From: Seison nebaliae
Taxonomy: Eukaryota; Rotifera; Pararotatoria; Seisonacea; Seisonidae
Length of the DNA stretch: 55,434 nt
Assembly: GCA_023231475.1 (NCBI GenBank)
Contig: JALJEE010001114.1
Span: 1-55,434 of the forward strand
Direction of reading: 5' to 3'
The translations under genes and the position numbers were made by a program. Shown here one piece after another: positions 49,564 through 55,434 of the stretch. The notes under the pieces were generated by a model. It did not search any database and had not been told where the DNA came from. It saw nothing but the letters and a program-made list of their open reading frames with translations. Numbering within the stretch: the first letter of the stretch is position 1; each line of letters opens with the position of its first letter.

Positions 49564-51653
49564 CTATTTTGAAAACATTTCGTTCAATGTCTCCAATTCA
49601 TTTTGGATCGATGTACTGATATTTTTCAACAATAATTCCTTCTCATCGATCAATTGCAATGCTTGACGATAAGCATCATAACGTACATGGAATGGACGAC
49701 GGATGTTCTTCTTCACATAATCTTTAAAACGATTTGTCGCATCTTTGAAATTTTCCGCTATGAAATAAATCGATTGATATTCCGAATCTTGATATTGTTG
49801 TATTGCTGTTTCTCCAGGTTCGAATTCCTTCACTTCAGGAATTGATGACAGACTATGCTCCAACTCACCAAAAGACGACAAGAGACCAGCACCATAAGCT
49901 CGTATCTCATTATTCTCTCGACATAAACCAAATTCGACAGTAAACCAATATAACTTGAAAAAAGAAATTTTAAAAAATTGAAAAAAGAAATTTTAAAAAA
50001 TTGAAAAAAGAAATTTTAAAAAATTGAAAAAAGAAATTTTAAAAAATTGAAAAAAGAAATTTTAAAAAATTGAAAAAAAAAATTTTTTAAAATTGAAAAA
50101 AGAAATTTTAAAAAATTGAAAGAAATTTTGAACTGTCGCTATTTTCTCGATATCTTCATCGGAAGCACCAAGTGATGCCAATCCGATTTCTTGAGAGAAT
50201 CGAGCGAATTCCATATCAGCTAATAATGGAACATGTCCCAACAATTCATGACAACAATCTCTGAAAATTTAAAGTTGTTAAGGAAATAGAAAGAGAAAAG
50301 ATAACGGCTCAGGCGAATGTAACGGAGCTGAACCATGACGAATATATTGAGTGCATTGAAAAACACGAAAGGCGAGAGAAGCGAGAAAATCTCTCGCTGT
50401 TAATAGACCAGCGACAGGTCTTAATCGAAAACCAGAATGTCCTAAATTTGAAAAATTATTATGATACATTATGATTATTTAGAATTTATAAAGAAGAAAT
50501 TAACTGTGAAGAAACTCAGATACTTTTTGTAATTGTGGAACTTTGTCAGGAGAATAACCTGCTTCTTTTTCTAATAATTCGAAATATTTCACATGTTGCT
50601 CACATGCATGTGTCTTCATCAATTTCTTCAATTCCATATAAATGATTTTCCAAGTTTTCTTCTCCTGATCAGTATACTCGATTTCTGGTATTGTTTCTCC
50701 ACTAGAAAATATTTAAAAAAAGAAAAAATTTTTCAAAAAATTTTATAGTTTTAAAAATTAATTTTTTTCTAAAGAAATTTCAAAAAATTAAAAAGAAACT
50801 GTCGATATTTGTAAGCGAGCATAGCGATATGATCACGTCGTTCACGATAAGAAGTATCGTTGAATCCCTAAAGAATATGAAAAATTTAAATTAGTCAAAG
50901 AAATTGTAACTGGATGATGTGAATCCATATCAGGATCATAATGAGTTATTAAATGATTACAATGATCCAAATCACCAATCCATAATGGAATCCAAATACC
51001 ACCTGGAACTGTTACACCAACTGTTCGTCCTTCACTGTCATATCGTTCCAATTTCAAGTCAGTAGTATCATCTTTCAAGATGCGAATCTGTTTCAATGAT
51101 TTGGGATGTGAAGAAATGAGAGTACTCAATTTCTTATCTCGGAAAACGGTTTCCTTCTCCAGAATAAATTGTTGGAGATTCATTGACTTCTCTAATTCGA
51201 TATTGAATCGGAGATACATCTCGTAATTCTTCTGAACAATATCCATTTTTCGAGTTTCGACTGCTTGTAAAGAGACATTTCCAAACTCACTTAAACTATC
51301 AACGATGGAAGAGATGATTTGTGAGATATCTGATAATCCGTTCTCGATGGTGATGATGAATGAATATTTTTTATCAATAGTCTCTTCTTCTTGTGTTGGA
51401 AGTATCTGAAATTAGAAGTGTTTATATATTTTTTATTTATTAATTTATTATATTTTAAAATTTAAAAAATTCTTCAAACTTCATTTTGTTTGTGGGCAAA
51501 AGTATCGAATTTCGCATCTTCGATTATACTTCGACGTCTTCCACGATAATTGTGCTACATATCAATGACAATGATAATTGATGAGAATGATAATTAAACT
51601 TCAATACTATAACTCTTTGTTTGAGTATAACGTTTTTTTCGTGCATCAGTCAT
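49564..51653 (-). CDS. TH: Tyrosine 3-hydroxylase
   Basis: Eight exons: 51600-51653, 51480-51554, 50911-51405, 50800-50867, 50505-50701, 50306-50441, 50134-50260, 49564-49953. They sum to 1542 nt, 513 residues, the usual length. The N-terminus KSYSIE...[12 protein letters not shown] matches insect TH and carries the RRRS PKA site. An ACT-like regulatory domain precedes the catalytic domain: [50 protein letters not shown] (both Fe-binding His) and YWFTVEFGL (Fe-binding Glu), then a C-terminal tetramerisation helix. It makes L-DOPA from tyrosine with tetrahydrobiopterin, feeding dopamine synthesis and cuticle tanning. All seven introns begin GTT. Intron 7 is enlarged by a 23 bp minisatellite. 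Confidence 0.96.
49955..50126. repeat. 23 bp minisatellite inside TH intron 7
   Basis: About seven copies plus a partial of a 23 bp unit of the form A6-G-A3-T4-A6-TTG on the plus strand. Most copies are identical and one is diverged (A-rich, with T6). On the transcribed strand each unit gives TTTCTTTTTTCAA, resembling the intron's own 3' end (TTTTTTCAAG). Confidence 0.9.
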
Positions 51654-52101
51654 CCTAATTTTAATGGAGGTGAAATTTGGTAGTAAATTTTTCTTGAGAG
51701 AACGAACACTTTCTCCAATAGTCAAATAAATGAAAATGGAAAAATAGATGGTATGAAGGGGTAATAGTAGTAGTATTAGTGAGAATTACTTTCTCATTTG
51801 CAACAAAAGTTAAGTAAGTAGGTGTCGTTGAATTGCATAATTAATGAAATAAAAGTAACGTTCCTTCAATTTCCTTTCCTTTGTCTGCTGGCAAAGTGCT
51901 CGAAATGATGGAAGATGGAAGAATAATTACGAAATATAACGGAAATTTCCGAATGACGAATTGGGAAGAATAGGAGAAGTTTATTTGAAGAAAAATATAC
52001 GAACAATAAAAGAAGAAAATGTGAAGGAGAATGAAAGTTTCTAAAAAGAGTTTTTCTTTCTGTTGCGAGAGAATTATAAGAAACGAAAAGAAAAAAGAAA
52101 T
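51654..52101. other. TH upstream region and FLYWCH gene 3' flank
   Basis: No coding frame. It should contain the TH promoter and the 3' UTR of the FLYWCH gene transcribed towards it. No element recognised. Confidence 0.5.
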
Positions 52102-52409
52102 TTATCGATAATTCTTCGAATATTCGTTCATTGGTGCTGGGAAATTGGAGGATGAGATCATCAGATGATTTGGACCGAGTGAAGTTGACGATGTTGACGA
52201 CGATTCCATTTGTTGATAAGGAATCACCATATTCGACGTTGACTGTGTCATATTTCTCGTCTCATTCATAAACTGATTGAGTAATTGTTGTTTTTGATTC
52301 AAATCTGATGTTGTTGTTGTCATTTGATAATTACTATTATTTCCATTTCCATTTCCATCATTATCATGAGGATCTAAAGGAAAAAAATGCATATTTCTAA
52401 GAGAACGTT

Positions 52410-52440
<31 letters not shown>

Positions 52441-54324
52441 TTGTTTTTGAAGATATATCAATTTATTTGTATCTGTTGACATTGGATCGTTAATTCCATA
52501 ATTGTGATTGACATTTGATAAAACACTATCGATTTTTCTCGTTCCTGTTAATTTTTTTGTTGAAGGCGATAAATTATCATATTCGCCTGATGATGATGAT
52601 GATTTCATATTTGACGTCGATATTAGAGATTGTGTGTCTCGATTAAAAAGATTTGACTGATTCGAATATTCATCGTCAATTTCATTCGAAATTATCGTAT
52701 TCGTCATTGGCTGTCCAATGGTTTTATTCGTCGATTTTCCATCAGTTTTCACATTTGATGCAATCGATTTCGATCTTTTAATTTGTGTTACTTTTTTTTT
52801 CGATTTTCTTTTTTTCGAATCTTTTTCTGAATTCTCTTGAATTTTTCTTTTTCTTTCTTCTGATTTCTTCTCGAGAACGTCTTGATATGAGGGATCGAGT
52901 TCCAACATCCGTTTTTGACGGAAACGACGAATTTCTCGTGTTAAACTATGTCGATGAGGAAGGAATCCTTTATATCTTTCATCGAAATCTGCTAATAATT
53001 CATCGAGTAAATCAGATGGACGTTTATTCATATCTTTCATACTCGCTTCTTTTAATTTGAGATGGAATTGCATTTTATGTTGTCTTTCAATCATTGGACG
53101 ATGACAATGTTTTCCAGAAATATAAAGTAATTTATTCAAATCAGCTGATACTACAATAACAACTGGACATAAATTTATTTTACTTTTTGCTCCGAGAACT
53201 CTTTGTTCACAACAATACCAGAAAGTTCCATCACGACGTTCTTTTCGTTTCACATATGTATGATCATCAATCACACATTTTATTCCATTTTTTAATGATT
53301 GTAAATGTTCGACTTTCGTAGGGAAATCTTTGTAAACGATTGTCGTAGCTTTTCCTGATTCACATGGAAGTCCTCGATCAGTTCGTTCATGACAATGATC
53401 ATTGACCATTTTTAATAATGTTCCTCGATCTGCCGATACTAGAACTTTAGCTCGACAATGTTCTAATGATTTACCGAATACTCGTCGTCGATTTTCACAT
53501 TCGTACCAAGTGGCTCCATCAGTTCGAGCACAATTCTTCACAAATCGATATCCATTTATCAATAATTTTTCTCGTTCACGAGGCGTTCGAATCCAATGAA
53601 TTCCTTCCGTATATTTGTTGCACATTTGAAAATATTCTTCTTCATTCGTTTCTTTATGATTATGACGACCGACAGCTTTCAACAAATATTTACCATCAGC
53701 TGATAAGAGAAGTTTAGCTGAACATCGAATATTTTTCGTTTCAAATTTCAATTCTCCTTCACCTTCTTCATTATCATTCGACAATTTCACTTCTTTATTT
53801 AAATCATCTTTCGAATCATCTGATGGTGTTACTTTCGGTTTCTTACCTTTCTTCATACATTCATATAATCTCAAACCATTTTTTCGACGATGTTTCAAAA
53901 TATATCCATAACCACAATATTCGATTTTTTGTTCAGCTCGAGTAGTGGAATAAACACGAAAATCCACATTAATCTCTCCAATCGGTTCCAAATCTATATC
54001 TAATTTTTTCTTCACTTCTTCCTCTTCTTCTTCTTCTTCTTCCTCTTTTTGTTTCTCTTCATCTTCATCATCATCTTCCATATTATCTCCATTATTTCCA
54101 TTCTCTATTTTTATCATTTTGTAGAGTGAGTTCTCTTCATCTTTCTCCAAATCCATCATTTCAAAAATCTCCGAATCTTCCGCTTCTTCCAATGTACTCG
54201 ATTGGAGGAGCATACTCTCACCCATCATGTCGTTAGTGGAGGAGAATTCATCATCCGAATTATCGTCATCTGATAACGGATCGTAAGCGAATTGTTCAGT
54301 TACATCTACATCTTCTTCTTTCAT
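52102..54324 (-). CDS. Triple FLYWCH-type zinc-finger protein
   Basis: Single coding exon, about 740 residues from ATG 54322-54324. An acidic N-terminus with a poly-Glu run precedes three FLYWCH-like fingers. Finger 1 (about 125-225) has RLYEC, IRC and RHNH and is interrupted by an acidic insert. Finger 2 (about 255-315) has GYRFVKNCARTDGATWYEC, HCRAK and HCH. Finger 3 (about 345-405) has YVKRKERRDGTFWYCC, LCP and HCH. Each keeps the C2H2 ligands, and each has the V(S)AD turn between the second Cys and the His pair. A basic linker with KKRKSKKK follows, then Ser/Asn/Gln-rich sequence with a 13-Gln run. FLYWCH proteins bind DNA in insects and nematodes, so a nuclear regulator is likely. A 5' UTR intron (CTCG|GTTGGT to TTTTTTTCAG, about 54370-54465) is likely. 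Confidence 0.85.
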
Positions 54325-54890
54325 CGTCAAGGAATTTTGATAAATACAGAGGAAAAATCCGACGCTGAAAAAAGGAATATGATAAATGTTATAGAGAGAT
54401 AATAGACTACAAAGAAGTAAATTTCTACCTCAAATTCAACATGGCAACCAACCGAGAAATAATTCAAAAAATTCAATTTTCTTCTCAGAAATTTTTGGCT
54501 TATCATTTTCATCTTGTCCAACTATTGATATGCTTTTCATTCACTGATAGTTGTCTGTCTTCTATTTCTTATATTGTCGACATATCTTTTTTCTTTCAGT
54601 CTATTTCTCAACCTCTTCTGATTAATCATATTTAGTTTTACCAGTTAACTCCTCCAAATTACATCTCTAAAATGATTTCATTAAAATTTATTTCAATTTT
54701 AAATTAAATTCATTAATATGGATAATTCTAATTTTTAGCACACATTCTTTTTTTTTTCAGAGTAATTTGGCATCTTTTCAAAATTCTGAATAATTTTCTT
54801 TTTTTCAATTAAACAAATTGTCATATTTTTAACTGTTTCCCTCTTAGAACTTGTGTCAGTTAATTTAAATTGATGAGTCAGTCTTATCGG

Positions 54891-54911
54891 GTGTGTGTGT
54901 GTGTGTGTGTG
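54891..54911. repeat. GT dinucleotide microsatellite
   Basis: Ten GT units, followed by GAGAGTC. Non-coding. Confidence 0.9.
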
Positions 54912-55120
54912 AGAGTCACGTAAACAATTACGATAATCGTTCTTTATATCTCCCAACTCATAAATGATATCAAAATAGAATAATATAGTATCAATATCAT
55001 CAGAAATACTCATATTTTATATGTTAGAGAATAATTCACAAGTTTTACTTCCAAATTTTACTCTAATGACAATGTTAAGGACTCATTTTATGTATGTATA
55101 TGATATGACAGGGTATTAGT

Positions 55121-55194
55121 TGACACTTTACTCCAAAAGTAAGAACAAAGGTGTTAACACCTTTACTCCAAACAGGCCATATAATTATATGGCC
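55121..55194. repeat. two perfect palindromes and a direct repeat
   Basis: AAAGGTGTTAACACCTTT (55147-55164) and GGCCATATAATTATATGGCC (55175-55194) are perfect palindromes only 10 bp apart. ACTTTACTCCAAAA (from 55125) and CCTTTACTCCAAAC (from 55160) share a direct repeat of 12 bases. Confidence 0.85.
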
Positions 55195-55297
55195 GCTCTA
55201 TAATGATCTTCTCTGGATTATTCTAGTTTTATTAGTTTGATTTTATAAAATTCTCTATATTATTATTTATTAAGAATAAAATCCCAATTTTGAGTAA

Positions 55298-55434
55298 TTA
55301 AGAAATAGAAACTAAATTCGCAAAAAAGTTGGTGAGACCGGAAAAATTATTATTACGAATGAGCCCACGGCCAAGTGGAATGTGAGAGAGGAGAGCATCC
55401 GGTACATACTCATCTACTTTGAAACGGACAAACA
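55298..55434 (-). CDS. partial exon of an unidentified gene at the right edge
   Basis: A minus-strand frame open from the window edge reads about 45 well-mixed residues, including FVRFKVDEYVPDALLSHIPL and GRGLIRNNNFSGLTNFF, before a stop at 55298. Local GC is raised and the opposite frames are broken, so coding is likely. GTTTCT just before the stop could also be a donor (A|GTTTCT), so it may not be the last exon. Family not recognised. Confidence 0.5.
   Translation of the reverse strand, partial: FVRFKVDEYVPDALLSHIPLGRGLIRNNNFSGLTNFFANLVSIS

Larger units (their letters stand above)
54325..55297. other. intergenic region with TG repeat and palindromes
   Basis: The FLYWCH gene's 5' leader and promoter, a TG repeat at 54891-54911, and a palindrome-rich segment at 55121-55194. 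No coding frame supported. Confidence 0.55.

Noticed and set aside
1-55434. Transposons, retroelements, CRISPR arrays, bacterial transfer
   Set aside because: No transposase, reverse transcriptase or capsid motifs, no spacer-repeat arrays and no intron-free bacterial-like gene were seen; the intronless genes (RBX1, ENPP, FLYWCH, kinase) are ordinary animal families with host-like composition.

Overview
The window looks like nuclear DNA of a small-genome invertebrate, most likely an arthropod and quite possibly an acariform mite. It is AT-rich. Coding exons are split by tiny introns (mostly about 42-62 bp), and there are many CAA/CAT and GAT runs. The genes are metazoan: tyrosine hydroxylase with an arthropod-type N-terminus, SLMAP, IFT80, RBX1, LRRC40, an ENPP phosphodiesterase, SLC22 transporters and FLYWCH fingers. 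The taxon is an inference; no rRNA or mitochondrial marker is present.

Layout. 1-4.1 kb: two tandem SLC22-type transporter genes (minus), the first cut by the window edge. 4.1-6.7 kb: no firm gene, some coding-like pieces. 6.7-8.6 kb: SLMAP-like FHA/coiled-coil gene (plus). 8.95-14.0 kb: a large Ig/FN3 single-pass adhesion receptor (minus), convergent with SLMAP. 14.0-27.1 kb: gene-poor. 27.1-31.1 kb: a DAPK/DRAK-family kinase with a very long disordered tail (minus). 31.1-38.4 kb: gene-poor. 38.4-43.0 kb: IFT80 (minus) with an unusual C-terminal extension and a lysine-rich exon. 44.2-46.5 kb: RBX1 then LRRC40 (plus), 118 bp apart. 46.65-47.1 kb: a motif cluster. 47.44-47.60 kb: a U1 snRNA gene (minus). 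47.95-49.4 kb: ENPP (plus). 49.6-51.65 kb: tyrosine hydroxylase (minus). 52.1-54.3 kb: triple-FLYWCH protein (minus). 55.3 kb to the edge: the end of another minus-strand exon.

The most striking result joins several of these. Of about 32 introns that reading frame and family alignment let me place, all but one begin with GTT rather than GTA/GTG, usually after an A. The U1 snRNA gene in the same window carries matching changes: its 5' end reads ATACTAACTTGG where metazoan U1 is ATACTTACCTGG. Position 6 (U to A) now pairs with +3 U, and position 9 (C to U) pairs with -1 A. The window therefore appears to record co-evolution of U1 with a rewritten 5' splice site. Between LRRC40 and the U1 gene lies a cluster of AGTTAGT/AGTTGGT motifs, four of them directly abutting AATAAA hexamers. 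These match the complement of the altered U1 5' end and could be U1-controlled polyadenylation sites.

No transposon, retroelement, CRISPR array or rRNA/tRNA gene was recognised.
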